Assembly: GCF_001042635.1 (NCBI RefSeq)
Contig: NZ_AP012331.1
Span: forward strand, 372,001 to 436,000
From: Bifidobacterium scardovii JCM 12489 = DSM 13734
GTDB taxonomy: Bacteria; Actinomycetota; Actinomycetes; Actinomycetales; Bifidobacteriaceae
Length of the DNA: 64,000 nt
Reading direction: 5' to 3'
A model generated the notes under the pieces. It was not told the origin of the DNA, ran no database searches, and was given only the letters and a program-made list of their open reading frames with translations. This document shows positions 17,477 to 26,377 of this stretch, one piece after another. Position 1 is the first letter of the stretch; every line of letters starts with the position of its first letter. Made by a program: the position numbers and the translations under genes.

Positions 17477-19753
17477 ATGACACGCATGACACATCTGCCC
17501 CGCACATCGGGTCTGTCTCACAAATTGGTCATGGTCGCGATTTGCCTGGCACTGTCGGTCGCCGCGGTGCTGGCGTCGGTGGCCTCATCGGCTCGCGCCG
17601 TGGAGCTGCGCCACCCCGATCCGGGGACCTATCTGGAATTCCCCTATGACGGCGGCGTCACCACCCTTGGCGTCGGTGTGGTCGACGAGAACGGCAGTCC
17701 TTATTACTGCATCGAGTCGGATACCTCTTCCGGGCTGGACCGTGGCCCGGTGACCATGGTCCGAGACAGCGACGAAGCCCGGCGCATCGCATGGCTGATC
17801 GACCGGTACCGCGGCCGTGCGGACGAGAATCTGCAGGCCGCGATCGGTTTTCTGGTTCACGAGCATTTCGATCTGCGCAAGGACACGACGTGGCAGGACT
17901 ATAAGAAGGCGGCGCTTGCGCGGTATCCCGACATAGGCCCGCTGTCCGAGCGCCTGTGGGCGGAGGCGGCGGCCAACGCGCCGGTGGATGCGACCGTCGT
18001 CTCAACCTATAGGCAGGGATTACGCGAGGGTGTTGTGGACGTGAACGTGGAAAACGGGGAAGGGGGTTCGATCTCCGGCATTCCCTACACGGTGGTGCTG
18101 GAGGGGCCGGCCGTGTTCGAGGACGGGCGGCGGGCCGTCAGCGGGCGTTCCGGCGACGGCCCGATCAGCCATGCGTGGAAGGCCGCGGGATCCGGACCGG
18201 TGACGGCGTCGGTGCATTACGACGCGGCCGCGCTCGAGCGGATGGGCAGCTCGCAGGATCTCGTCCGTTACGGGGGAGTCTCGGAACGTACCGGCACCGT
18301 GGCGACCTTTTCGGTGCGCAGGGATTTCACGCCGTCGGTGGCCACGGCCGTCGAGTCCACGGTGGTGGAATCCGGCGGCCGGATCGTCGATGAAGTGACG
18401 TCCGGGGTGAGCGGCGGCGGCAGCGTATGGGTGACCGATCTGCCGCTTACGGCGACCGGATGGTACTTCGACGGCATCGATGTGACGCAGCGGACCGTCG
18501 AGCCCGATCCAGGCGAGACCGCCTCGGCGTTCCTGAAGCGGCTCGAGGGGCTGGGGTATGCGCCATCCGCGTACGGGCAGGCGACCTTCACCGGCCCGGA
18601 CCAGACCGTTCGGGCGCAGGCGATGCGCGAACAGGGCGGGTCCGAGCCGTATGAGGCGGTCGGGGACGGCTCGCTGGGGACCTGGGTGTGGGCGTTCGAG
18701 CGCGACCTGCAGAGCGAGAAAGCGCGCGAATACGTGCTCAAGGACGCCGTCAGCCCATTTCTGGAGACGAGCGAGAGCAACGTCAACCGCGCCAGGGTCG
18801 AGGTGGAGTCCACCGTCGACTCGCATGCGGCCGTGGTCGGCGCCGAGCTGAGCGACACGATCGTCGTCCGGGGCTTCCCGCAGGATCACGGCACATTCCC
18901 CGGTGACGACGCGCTCGGCATCGGCGCCGACGAGCCCTATGCGCGGGTGAGCGTCTGGTGGACCGGGGATCCGGACGACGCGGCGAACGACGGTCGGTAC
19001 CGGCCGTCCGGCGCCGAAGCGCCGCAGGAGGATGCGAACCATCGATTGATCGGAACATGGGACTATCCGGCCGGCAACGGCCGCGTCCGTGTGGGAGGCG
19101 GCGCCGTCGACGCGCACGGGACCCCGGTGTTCATCACCGCGCGGACGCATGGCTGGTACGTGTTCATATGGGCGTTCGACGGCGACGATCGTGTCGCCCC
19201 CGCCGCCAGCGCCTACGATGACGCCCGGGAACGCGTGCGCGTCGAGGAGGCCGAGCGGCCGGTTCCCGAACTGACCACGCAGGCCGAGCCCGGTGCGGTG
19301 CGCGTCGACGAGCCGTTCCGCGATACCGCCCGCATCGTCGGCGAGGTGCCCGAAGGCGCGTACGTGACATTCAGCGCCTATGAGGCGGTGCCGGACGGCG
19401 TCGATCCCGGCACGAACGGCAAGCTGATCGACGAGGCGAGGGTCGATGCGGACCCTGACAAGACGGACCAGACCGTGCACAGCCCCGAAACGCGCTCGCC
19501 GAAGGCCGGGCTGGTATATTGGCGGGCCACGTTGTTCTCCGAACAGGGCGATGTGCTCGCCACCCACGAACTCGGCGCCGAAGGCGAGGTCGTGACTGTC
19601 AGCGAACCGCCGCATGGCGAGGGAGCGCCGCCGGCGTCGAGCCTGCCGGTCACCGGGGCGAACGTCAGCACCGTCGCCGCCATCGGCGTGGCGGCACTGG
19701 CCGCCGGCACGGCCATGCTGCTGGCGATCCGCCGCCGCGGGCGGAACCGCTGA
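17477..19753 (+). CDS. LPXTG cell-wall-anchored surface protein, thioester-domain-like N-terminus
   Basis: 758 residues. ATG 17477 has AGGAAAGG 5 bp upstream. A signal peptide (hydrophobic LVMVAICLALSVAAVLASVA) precedes the mature protein. The first mature domain has Cys78 in SPYYCIESD and Gln120 in ENLQAAIGFLVHEHFD. Cys78 appears to be the only cysteine of the mature protein, which fits an internal Cys-Gln thioester adhesin domain, although this is inferred. Beta-rich repeats follow (VEVESTVDSHAAVVGAELSD, TTQAEPGAVRVDEPF). The C-terminus carries LPVTG (residues 723-727), a hydrophobic helix and RRRGRNR, the sortase sorting signal. No sortase gene lies nearby. Confidence 0.85.
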   Translation: MTRMTHLPRTSGLSHKLVMVAICLALSVAAVLASVASSARAVELRHPDPGTYLEFPYDGGVTTLGVGVVDENGSPYYCIESDTSSGLDRGPVTMVRDSDEARRIAWLIDRYRGRADENLQAAIGFLVHEHFDLRKDTTWQDYKKAALARYPDIGPLSERLWAEAAANAPVDATVVSTYRQGLREGVVDVNVENGEGGSISGIPYTVVLEGPAVFEDGRRAVSGRSGDGPISHAWKAAGSGPVTASVHYDAAALERMGSSQDLVRYGGVSERTGTVATFSVRRDFTPSVATAVESTVVESGGRIVDEVTSGVSGGGSVWVTDLPLTATGWYFDGIDVTQRTVEPDPGETASAFLKRLEGLGYAPSAYGQATFTGPDQTVRAQAMREQGGSEPYEAVGDGSLGTWVWAFERDLQSEKAREYVLKDAVSPFLETSESNVNRARVEVESTVDSHAAVVGAELSDTIVVRGFPQDHGTFPGDDALGIGADEPYARVSVWWTGDPDDAANDGRYRPSGAEAPQEDANHRLIGTWDYPAGNGRVRVGGGAVDAHGTPVFITARTHGWYVFIWAFDGDDRVAPAASAYDDARERVRVEEAERPVPELTTQAEPGAVRVDEPFRDTARIVGEVPEGAYVTFSAYEAVPDGVDPGTNGKLIDEARVDADPDKTDQTVHSPETRSPKAGLVYWRATLFSEQGDVLATHELGAEGEVVTVSEPPHGEGAPPASSLPVTGANVSTVAAIGVAALAAGTAMLLAIRRRGRNR

Positions 19754-19856
19754 CGCGATTTGCGCCTGTGTGCGGCCCGTGCATGCCGCCACCCGTGCGT
19801 GCTTGGGCTGCTGCGTACTGTGCGCCGCGTTCCGCACTCCGGCGGCAAAGACGAGA

Positions 19857-19889
19857 AAAGGCTAGGAATCATGTGATTCCTAGCCTTTT
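19857..19889 (-). terminator. Original tRNA-fMet terminator, now separated by the integrated element
   Basis: AAAAGGCTAGGAATCA / TGATTCCTAGCCTTTT hairpin. It lies just beyond the left 47-bp repeat that ends in the tRNA 3' sequence. Before integration it would have followed the initiator tRNA directly on the - strand. A near-identical copy sits inside the element at 27857-27888. Confidence 0.8.
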
Positions 19890-19893
19890 GTTG

Positions 19894-19940
19894 GTAGCGG
19901 GGCATGGATTTGAACCATGGACCTCTGGGTTATGAGCCCA
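19894..19940. repeat. Left attachment site (tRNA-fMet 3' fragment)
   Basis: 47 bp identical to 27895-27941. It covers the 3' part of the initiator tRNA gene, from the anticodon loop to the discriminator. Beyond its right edge the sequence no longer matches tRNA, so this copy is the non-functional att scar. Confidence 0.93.
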
Positions 19941-20041
19941 CGTTTTCTTAAGTTGTTCTGGATTGGTATTGTCTAGTATACATTGAGATAATAGCTTGAA
20001 ATGCGGCGTGTTGAGTGATTTGAGTTGGTCTTGATTGGCGT

Positions 20042-20086
20042 GTTTGTCCAACTTTTGTCCAGAAAATCTTTGTCCAGATTTGTCCA
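20042..20086 (+). promoter_or_regulatory. Integrase arm-type repeats, left end
   Basis: Four direct copies of TTTGTCCA (or TTGTCCA) occur within 45 bp, between the left att core and the integrase start. Two further copies in the same orientation lie at 27804-27822 near the right att. The arrangement fits arm-type binding sites for the integrase N-terminal domain and may also place int under its own control. Confidence 0.65.
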
Positions 20087-20126
20087 AATCTGATAGGATT
20101 AAAGCATCTACAAAGGAGGTGCCGGG

Positions 20127-21347
20127 ATGGCGAAGCGGGAAACGTCTGGACAGATCACCGAGTTGGAGCGCGGCCGCAGGTATTCTATCCGCGTACGTCT
20201 TGCACCGGATGAAACCCACCAGTCGTGGCATTGGTCGAAGTCGCGCAAGGTCAACGGCAACAAGGCTGAGGCGACGGCTGCTTTGGTGGCGTACAAGCAG
20301 GAACTCGAAGACGAGCGTTCCGGCAAGAACGTGACCGTAGGGGAGTACACAGAAGCGTTCCAAGCAAACCGCAAGGCGCTGGGGAAGGTGTCGAATCTTA
20401 CGATTGAGCGTGACCAGCATGAGATCGACCGTATCGTGAAGTTCCTTGGGACAACACGAGTGGTTGACCTTGATTCGCAGAAGATTGAGAACGCCTATCT
20501 GCACATGGCTGAACAGGATGGAGTCTCGCCGGATGCCATCCATAAGGTGCATATGAAGCTGTCTCAAATCATGCGCAAAGCCTTCTTGGATGAGCTGATA
20601 GATCGTAACCCATGTGATGCCGTGGAGGGCATTAAGCGTCCGAAAGTGAGCCAACAAAAGCGCAAGGAAACGCGAATTACCAAAGAACAGGCCTTGGCGT
20701 TTGTCCACAAAATCAGGCAGGAGCCGCAGGATGGCCGAATTGTGGCGGTTTGGTTGGGCATTGCCACTGGTCTGCGTCGAGGTGAGGCATTGGCGTTGAT
20801 CTGGGACGATGTTGATTTTGACGGAGCGCGTCTGCGTATCCGCAAGCAGTATGGCAAGGAGAAGGTGCTCAAAGACCCCAAAACAGCCAGATCGCGCCGT
20901 ACGATCTCCATTGATGGACAGACCATTGAGTTCCTGAAGCAATGGAAGGCGAAGCAACGGGCTATATTCGAGGCTGCTGGAATCAGACAACAATCCAGCT
21001 CGCCGGTGTGTAGCAACGAGCTGTGCGACTTTCTTGATCCAGACAACTTCAGCCGTTGGCGCAGGAAGTTCTATGTGAAAGAAGGACTTGCGCACTACGC
21101 CAACGAAACCAAGTACATCGATAAACGCGGAATCGAGCGAGTAAAGCAATCCGGTTATGTTGGCCCCAACTTTCATGCTCTTCGACGAGCTCAAGCCACA
21201 TTGCTGGTCGCTGGTGGCGTAGACCCGAAAACTGTGCAAGCGCGACTAGGACATGAAAGCTTGAACACTACTTTGAACATCTACGCCGAAGAAGTTGGTG
21301 AAAACGATCGCAAAGCAGCTAACTTTATGGGCAAACTACTTGAGTAA
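20127..21347 (+). CDS. int: Tyrosine recombinase/integrase of the element
   Basis: 406 residues catalysing site-specific integration and excision at tRNA-fMet. ATG 20127 follows AAAGGAGG. The N-terminal arm-binding domain (RYSIRVRLAPDETHQSWHWS) precedes the SAM-like core-binding domain (about 65-165). The catalytic domain carries the Arg in GLRRGEALALIWDDVDFDG (near residue 217), the H-x-x-R box FHALRRAQATLLVAGG, the GHESLNTT histidine, and the nucleophile Tyr in LNIYAEEVG. It sits 186 bp inside the left att core, the usual position for such elements. It appears intact, so the element could still excise. Confidence 0.96.
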   Translation: MAKRETSGQITELERGRRYSIRVRLAPDETHQSWHWSKSRKVNGNKAEATAALVAYKQELEDERSGKNVTVGEYTEAFQANRKALGKVSNLTIERDQHEIDRIVKFLGTTRVVDLDSQKIENAYLHMAEQDGVSPDAIHKVHMKLSQIMRKAFLDELIDRNPCDAVEGIKRPKVSQQKRKETRITKEQALAFVHKIRQEPQDGRIVAVWLGIATGLRRGEALALIWDDVDFDGARLRIRKQYGKEKVLKDPKTARSRRTISIDGQTIEFLKQWKAKQRAIFEAAGIRQQSSSPVCSNELCDFLDPDNFSRWRRKFYVKEGLAHYANETKYIDKRGIERVKQSGYVGPNFHALRRAQATLLVAGGVDPKTVQARLGHESLNTTLNIYAEEVGENDRKAANFMGKLLE

Positions 21348-21407
21348 TGAAGGGGCAGATGTAGATGATGGGGTATCAATCATAGGTTGATACCCCATCG
21401 GACTTTC

Positions 21408-22873
21408 TTAAAAAGAAATTGGCAAAAACATGAGTTCTTGCGGTTCTAGCTTTTTTAATCCACCGCCGTATTCACGTCCTCCATTAATTAACACCTCGGC
21501 AGGGATTTCATTTAGTGCGGCACACATATTGTCTAATTCAGTTTCAGACATTGATGTCTGAGGATATAAGCCCAGATACGTATTGGTCATTGTCGCGTTT
21601 GACCGATTCCTGATAAACCTAAAGGGCGCTTCTTCAGAACGGCTCATATAAGTGCAAATAATAGGAGCTGAAGCCGTAGCCCCAATAGAATACCACGGAG
21701 TTCGATGTTTGAGAATGTATCCGTTCCTGATTTTTTCTGGACAGGTATTGAGATAATTCTGCACAGAGGAAGGAAGACTCGCATAGTTGGACGACTTAGG
21801 TATGTTCAGCAGCGCGGTATCCGATTCCTGAGGCCAGCCGGATTCGTCTGAAGTGACCTCAGATAAGTGGAAATTTCTCGGCGACGGCAGAATGGGGGAT
21901 AGCCATTCGTCCGATATGCCTTCCTGATGCCATTCGCTACGGGAGCGAATGAAGAAAGAGTTTCCGCCGGTGGCAATACCGCGCTTGGCCTTGAAGTAGT
22001 CGCCTAGCACCCGACCTCCAAACTCGGTTTGGCCTGAATAGTCTTCAAGGTGCTGCCATTTATTTAGTTTCGATAAATCTGCTAGAGAAATCTCTACTGT
22101 TTTTCGAGGGAACTGGAAATCGCCATATGTGAAAATAGCACTTGATTTACTATCTGGTTTTTCTTTCGGATAATTGCGACACAGGAGGTAACTAGCGCGT
22201 CGTCGAATTGAAGATTTTCTGGATCAAAGAAATGAATTCGTTCGAGTGACACGGATTGAGTCAGAAATCTGCGAATGGGAGCACCGTAATTGACGGAGAA
22301 GAGTTCGGATGGGATGAGCCACGAACCCACGCCATCCTCTTTGAGCATACCTGTTCCAGTCAACAGAAAATATGCGTGCAATCCAGCGAGTCCGGAGAGA
22401 CAAACGCCCGAAAAAGTTGTGGTGAGCTGGGAATAGAACCGTTTTTCGGACTGTGATAAATGGTGATGACGTGAGTAGGGGGGGTTGGAAATAATCGCAT
22501 CAAATTGCTGTGATTCCACTGATGCATAGTCAAAGAAATCATCATTAATGATTCGGCAAGTGTCACTTGACCACAGTTGTTGTGCTGTCTTGCATAACGA
22601 GGAGTCCTTTTCCACTCCAGTTATTTTGACCCGATCAGACATTGACAGAAGCGCAGAAATAAATGCGCCAGTGCCACATGAAGGTTCCAGTACGGAAATA
22701 TCTTTTCCCGTGCGAGAGAATAAATCTTTGGCGATTACAGAGGCCAGAGGGTACGGTGTAGCAAACTGGCCATGCTCATTACGTTCTTCTTGAGAGTGAG
22801 AGGAATCGAAAAGTTCTTGCTTTCTTTGTCTCGTAATTTCATTCTTATTCTGCACGGGGCACCAGCTCATCAA
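21408..22873 (-). pseudogene. N6-adenine DNA methyltransferase of a XamI-like system, frameshifted
   Basis: The upstream part (22094-22873) holds the SAM site (VLEPSCGTGAFISALLS) and the catalytic motif SNPPYSRHHHL of a class I adenine methylase. It stops at TAG 22094-22096. In another frame the protein continues without a break: FPRKTVEISLADLSKLNKWQ, then GQTEFGGRVLGDYFKAKRGI and ATGGNSFFI, on to ELMFLPISF at 21408. One lost base near 22111-22115 would explain this and restore a product of about 488 residues. The target-recognition half is therefore not translated with the catalytic half. The gene overlaps the end of the restriction gene by 29 bp. A sequencing error cannot be excluded. Confidence 0.88.
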
Positions 22874-23805
22874 AGTCTTCGATGCGATGTTCCCAGATCC
22901 AATCCATATGGTTGGCCGCCTCGTATCCTAAATATGTGGCTTCAAAGTACCCACAAAGGAATAGATAAAGGGTGACGTCGCCATAGGTTCCGCGGAGCTG
23001 AGAGACTTTTGTGTCTTCTTCCTTCCTGCGCTTGTTGGTGTTAGTCGCATCTCCGGCACATTTGCATTCAATCAGCAACGGGCGGTCGGAATTGAACGGC
23101 ATGATTGCCATGTCGACGGGGGTGTTAACCATACCATCCGATGAGTCCATGGCGTTTTTGTACATGCTGACATTTTTGTGATGGCTGTACGTGCCGGGCA
23201 GCATATCGAAAGCTTGTATAGCGGGGTTTTCGACTCGTCGATAACCCCGAGCGTCCAGATATGCGTCGAGCTTGGACAGTTGTCGGCGTTCCTGCTCATT
23301 TCGAATTAGAGGATCGGTCAAAGAACCGCACAAACGGTCTCCGGCGACGCATGAAGCGATTTCGATCTCTCGATCAGAAGGATGTGCACCTTCCTTGAGT
23401 CATGCACAAAGCTGGGTGTCGGTCAGGTGCTTAAGGACTGGAATAATACGGCTAATGGCTTCTTGTCGCTGTGCACGGGAACGCCCTCGAGGGACATTGC
23501 CTTTTCTCCATGGACTGCACAATGGTTTTGCTGACTTGGGCAAGACCGGCAAGCCTTTCTCGGGCGATGGGCGGGGCACAAAACATGCGGGCTATGGCAA
23601 GATCTTCGGGGTTGTTCCAAAGGTACTGCTCATCGAGAGAGCGGAGGTAGTTGGTGCCGTCTAGAAGGCGCTGGACGCCTTCAATGCATTCACCGCGTGC
23701 GGACTGGTAAGTGCTCGGAGCGTAGTTGAAGAACCAATCGTTATATTGCAAGATTGATGCTTGCGTGTCCTCGTTCCAGCGGTTGGGCTTGTCCGCGTTA
23801 ATCAC
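22845..23805 (-). pseudogene. XamI-family restriction endonuclease, broken by frameshift and stop
   Basis: GTG 23805 has GGAGG upstream. The N-terminal part (ILQYNDWFFNYAPSTYQSA, PPIARERLAGLAQVSKTIVQ) matches the XamI family. At the A4 run 23502-23505 the frame shifts by one. The correct continuation reads KGNVPRGRSRAQRQEAISRI, then IPVLKHLTDTQLCA, where an in-frame TGA (23400-23402) replaces an expected Trp. It then resumes with LKEGAHPSDREIEIASC and GDRLCGSLTDPLIRNEQERR. The catalytic PD-(D/E)xK core is visible as VDMAIMPFNSDRPLLIECK, with KRRKEED after it. XamI itself cuts GTCGAC; the specificity of this relative is not known. With two lesions the enzyme is very likely inactive. Confidence 0.88.
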
Positions 23806-23920
23806 AAGTGCCTCCCGGATTGGATTTCGTAGATGAAGTGGTCGTGTAGGACGTCACCTACTCATGATATCGGGCGGTCTTGTCTAGGGGTCAATGCGGG
23901 TTTATGCGCTCACCGCGAAA

Positions 23921-23938
23921 ATCGAACATTTGTTCGAT
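23921..23938. promoter_or_regulatory. LexA-type SOS box
   Basis: ATCGAACATTTGTTCGAT is palindromic outside its two central bases and contains GAAC-N4-GTTC, the core of the actinobacterial LexA site. It lies 53 bp upstream of the small gene at 23992, where repressor binding could block its promoter. Confidence 0.7.
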
Positions 23939-23991
23939 AGATTGAGTAGTATTCATTCTGTGCTTCATCACGCACGGAAAGGAGGGGTGCG

Positions 23992-24147
23992 ATGGGAAAA
24001 TCGCTTAGTTCAAGGAAGACGTCGAAGAAGATTGCGTCGGCTGCGTCGGATGCACTTCGTGATAAACGTTCGAGCGCTCGAACGAAATCGTTAGCGGCGT
24101 CAGTCCTTTCTCAGGCGGCTCCGAAGGGTTCGCGGAAGAGGAAGTGA
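23992..24147 (+). CDS. Small basic protein of the element, probably SOS-controlled
   Basis: 51 residues, beginning MGKSLSSRKTSKKIASAASD and ending APKGSRKRK. ATG 23992 has a near-perfect AAAGGAGG 6 bp upstream, so translation is convincing despite the short length. The protein is very rich in Lys, Arg, Ser and Ala with no hydrophobic segment, suggesting nucleic-acid contact or a disordered peptide. A LexA-type box lies upstream and a GC-rich hairpin ends the unit at 24159-24185. It is the only gene on the + strand within the otherwise leftward core of the element. No family was recognised and no function is assigned. Confidence 0.75.
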   Translation: MGKSLSSRKTSKKIASAASDALRDKRSSARTKSLAASVLSQAAPKGSRKRK

Positions 24148-24158
24148 CTCTGCGCGTG

Positions 24159-24185
24159 GAAGGCCCCGCGTTATGCGGGGCCTTC
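24159..24185 (+). terminator. Hairpin after the small SOS-box gene
   Basis: GAAGGCCCCGC and GCGGGGCCTTC form an 11-bp perfect stem around GTTAT, 11 bp past the stop codon and 20 bp from the end of the opposing HTH gene. No T tract follows, so it may stop transcription from both sides weakly. Confidence 0.65.
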
Positions 24186-24205
24186 TCGATGCGGTGTCCA
24201 ACTGG

Positions 24206-24433
24206 TTAACGCTTGCGTTTGGGCCATTTGATTGGGATGCCATCGTTTTCGACGATAAAGGTACTCAGAGCTGTGGCGGTGATGTAGTCCTTGCTGCCGA
24301 TGCGGATTGAAGGTAGGGCATCCATCATTAGGCGAGCTTTGGAACGGCCGACACCGAACAAGGCTTGAAGGTCGGACACGTCCAAAAACTGAGGACGGTC
24401 GGCGATATTGGCGTCTGCGCGTCTCTCAATCAT
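24206..24433 (-). CDS. Excisionase-like helix-turn-helix protein
   Basis: 75 residues. The segment FLDVSDLQALFGVGRSKARL followed by MMDALPSIRIGSKDYITATA has the MerR/Xis-type winged-helix pattern (HTH then a short wing that reads the input residue). Such proteins direct integrases toward excision in AICE-type elements. The gene overlaps the end of the rep gene by 8 bp and is last in the leftward operon. The assignment as Xis rests on size, motif and element context. Confidence 0.72.
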   Translation of the reverse strand: MIERRADANIADRPQFLDVSDLQALFGVGRSKARLMMDALPSIRIGSKDYITATALSTFIVENDGIPIKWPKRKR

Positions 24434-25037
24434 GGTCAGTCTCCTTCTTGGGTTTGTCGTTGCTTGCGTGCCAGTAGCTCCATATCACCTCACGGCAGAA
24501 CACCGTTTGCCGGGCGGAGAAGTCCAGCAAGTCCGGGTGTTCCTGTTCGCAGAGCTTGAGCAAGTCGTAATAGCCTCGGATGCTATTTTCGGCGACGAGG
24601 TTCACCACAGACATGGCCTCTTGCTTGTCGTCGTCGGGGATAGCTATCTTCTGCCAGTCAGCACCGTTGAAGGCCATTACATCATCGGGCGAGTACTGTG
24701 CCTTCTCGGGATTGTCGAGGTGGATAAGATAGCGCGCCATGCCGCGCGGGTTTTCCAGCCGGATGATGGTCTCAGGACCGTTGAACTGCTGGAAGAACCG
24801 TTGAGCGTTCCGGCGCGTGGTGGTGTTCATCCACATCGCGATCACATGGCGGTGAGGCTTCTTCAATTCACCGGTCTTGACGTTGGCTATGTCCTGATCG
24901 TGTAGAGGGGATGCGAGGATTTGTAACCCAGACAACTGCATAAGCTCTTGCCAGTTATCCGGACAGCTATCACCGGGGTAAATCAGACCAGCCCAGTACC
25001 GGCCTTTCTCGTTCGGATCGTTCTTCCTGTCAGACAT
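24426..25037 (-). CDS. Rolling-circle replication initiator, Rep_2 family
   Basis: 203 residues. The N-terminal nicking domain shows the ordered motifs of the pMV158-type Rep family: LASPLHDQDIANVKTGELKK, the metal-binding PHRHVIAMW (residues 61-69), and MARYLIHLDNPEKAQY. The tyrosine of RYLIH is the probable nucleophile. These enzymes nick the double-strand origin and start rolling-circle replication. The protein lacks a helicase domain, as usual for the family. Its presence means the excised circle can probably replicate. It overlaps the ATPase gene by 8 bp. The origin itself was not located. Confidence 0.88.
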   Translation of the reverse strand: MSDRKNDPNEKGRYWAGLIYPGDSCPDNWQELMQLSGLQILASPLHDQDIANVKTGELKKPHRHVIAMWMNTTTRRNAQRFFQQFNGPETIIRLENPRGMARYLIHLDNPEKAQYSPDDVMAFNGADWQKIAIPDDDKQEAMSVVNLVAENSIRGYYDLLKLCEQEHPDLLDFSARQTVFCREVIWSYWHASNDKPKKETDHD

Positions 25038-25917
25038 TTTCGTCCCTCATCTCACATCTCAACAGGGGGCGTCGTAGTAGCCCCCTGTTGTCAGAGGTTG
25101 GCGGCGTGGCCGGTACCGGGCTATCGCTATCGCTACGCCCGTCACCGTCCCCGCCTACTCGGCGGAGAGCGTGAATCTCATCATCGGTGACGAATGGCAC
25201 GTGAATGAAGCGGACGGAATTGGTCTCGGCATCCCACAGATAACCGTCTCCCGGGCGATTGAACGGGATTTGCCATGGACGGGCACCGCGTCGTACCGCG
25301 TCTTCGCCCATCGCCATCACGGCCTCGCTCTTGGAGTTCAGACGCAGTGCCAGTGTGGTGAGCAGCAGACTCCGGTACGGCAAGCTAGTGCTTACGCGTG
25401 GATTCTGTGTGGCGACGACCACGGTACAGTTCAACGCGCGAGAGCGTGAGAGTGCCGATCGTACCAGTTCCACACAGGCGTCTGACTTCTTCTTGTTTGC
25501 ACCGGAGCGAATCATGTCGGCTGCTTCGTCGATGACGAGCAATCGGTGAGGTGCCTGAGCATCGTTTAGGGAGCGCAGTTTCCCTCGCCATTGTTCGGCT
25601 CGGGTATCCACGCCGGCGTTGAAATCAGTAAGCAGGGCCTCGGCTTCGTCAAGGTCGTATGCTTTACGGTTCAGTACTTGTGCGTAGTTTTCAGCTTCCA
25701 TGCCGGTCTTGAGATCGATGAACCAGACTTCGCCGCCGGCGGCGACTTCCTGCGAAATGAGGTTTGCCAGCACGCTGGATTTGCCACTGTTGCTTTCGCC
25801 GATGATAGCCAGATGCGCCGTGCGGGGCACGGAGATGTCAATCTTAGGGTTGGCAATCTCCGAGCCCAACACATAACGACTACCCGGCTCAATGTGTTTA
25901 TGCCGGGGCCAGATCAT
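25030..25917 (-). CDS. FtsK/SpoIIIE-type DNA translocase (AICE Tra-like)
   Basis: 295 residues. Walker A is IGESNSGKSS (residues 39-48) and Walker B RLLVIDEAADM (125-135). Between them lie VWFIDLKTGMEAENYAQVL and an FtsK-like VELVRSALSRSRALNCTVVV. ATQNPRVSTSLPYRS follows, and the C-terminal tail is Gly/Asp/Ser-rich. There is no transmembrane part, so membrane attachment could come from the next small protein. In AICEs such ATPases move double-stranded DNA between mycelial cells. Here the protein may do this or may aid segregation or replication. It overlaps its neighbours on both sides, indicating one operon. Confidence 0.87.
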   Translation of the reverse strand: MIWPRHKHIEPGSRYVLGSEIANPKIDISVPRTAHLAIIGESNSGKSSVLANLISQEVAAGGEVWFIDLKTGMEAENYAQVLNRKAYDLDEAEALLTDFNAGVDTRAEQWRGKLRSLNDAQAPHRLLVIDEAADMIRSGANKKKSDACVELVRSALSRSRALNCTVVVATQNPRVSTSLPYRSLLLTTLALRLNSKSEAVMAMGEDAVRRGARPWQIPFNRPGDGYLWDAETNSVRFIHVPFVTDDEIHALRRVGGDGDGRSDSDSPVPATPPTSDNRGLLRRPLLRCEMRDENV

Positions 25918-26303
25918 CGCAGAGCCTCCAGCCTCGCAAACGTAACCCTATACCGAGCGGGAATCCACAGCTTCTGAGGAATAATGGTTACCTCGACCGG
26001 TTGGAAACCGGTGCCAAGTCGTGGTGCGATTGTGGTTGCCCACTCATTGATAGTGTCATCTGTCGCAAATGTAGCAGGGATGATGAACACGAATCGGGTT
26101 GGATGGAACCGGTGCTGCATCGTGACCTGTCTTGCCTGTTCGATGGTCAGGGCCAGAGGCTTGGCGGTTACTGCATCAACCTTCTTGGCGTTGCGGGTGA
26201 ACGACATCAAGGCTGCGATGCCGATGCCAATGAATACCGCCAACAGGAGGGCGGCGGCTGGATGTTCTCGCATGTAAACGAGTACCATCATGAGGGTATT
26301 CAT
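25914..26303 (-). CDS. Small membrane-anchored protein of the transfer operon
   Basis: 129 residues. ATG 26303 is preceded by AAAGGA. One hydrophobic helix near the N-terminus (AALLLAVFIGIGIAALMSF) is followed by a soluble part (LTIEQARQVTMQHRFHPTRF, then VFIIPATFATDDTINEWATT). It ends with a 4-bp overlap into the FtsK-like gene, so the two are translationally coupled. A membrane partner for the ATPase is a reasonable guess, since that protein has no membrane domain of its own. No family was recognised. Confidence 0.72.
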   Translation of the reverse strand: MNTLMMVLVYMREHPAAALLLAVFIGIGIAALMSFTRNAKKVDAVTAKPLALTIEQARQVTMQHRFHPTRFVFIIPATFATDDTINEWATTIAPRLGTGFQPVEVTIIPQKLWIPARYRVTFARLEALR

Positions 26304-26377
26304 AATGAGTCCTTTCGGGAGGGTTCTGGTGAATACAGCCGGGGGTGTTAGAGGCACCCCCGGCGCTTAGTCAGCTC

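Noticed and set aside
19981..21239. 456-residue - strand frame opposite the integrase gene
   Set aside because: It mirrors the integrase, which has all catalytic residues on the + strand, and it runs into the att site.
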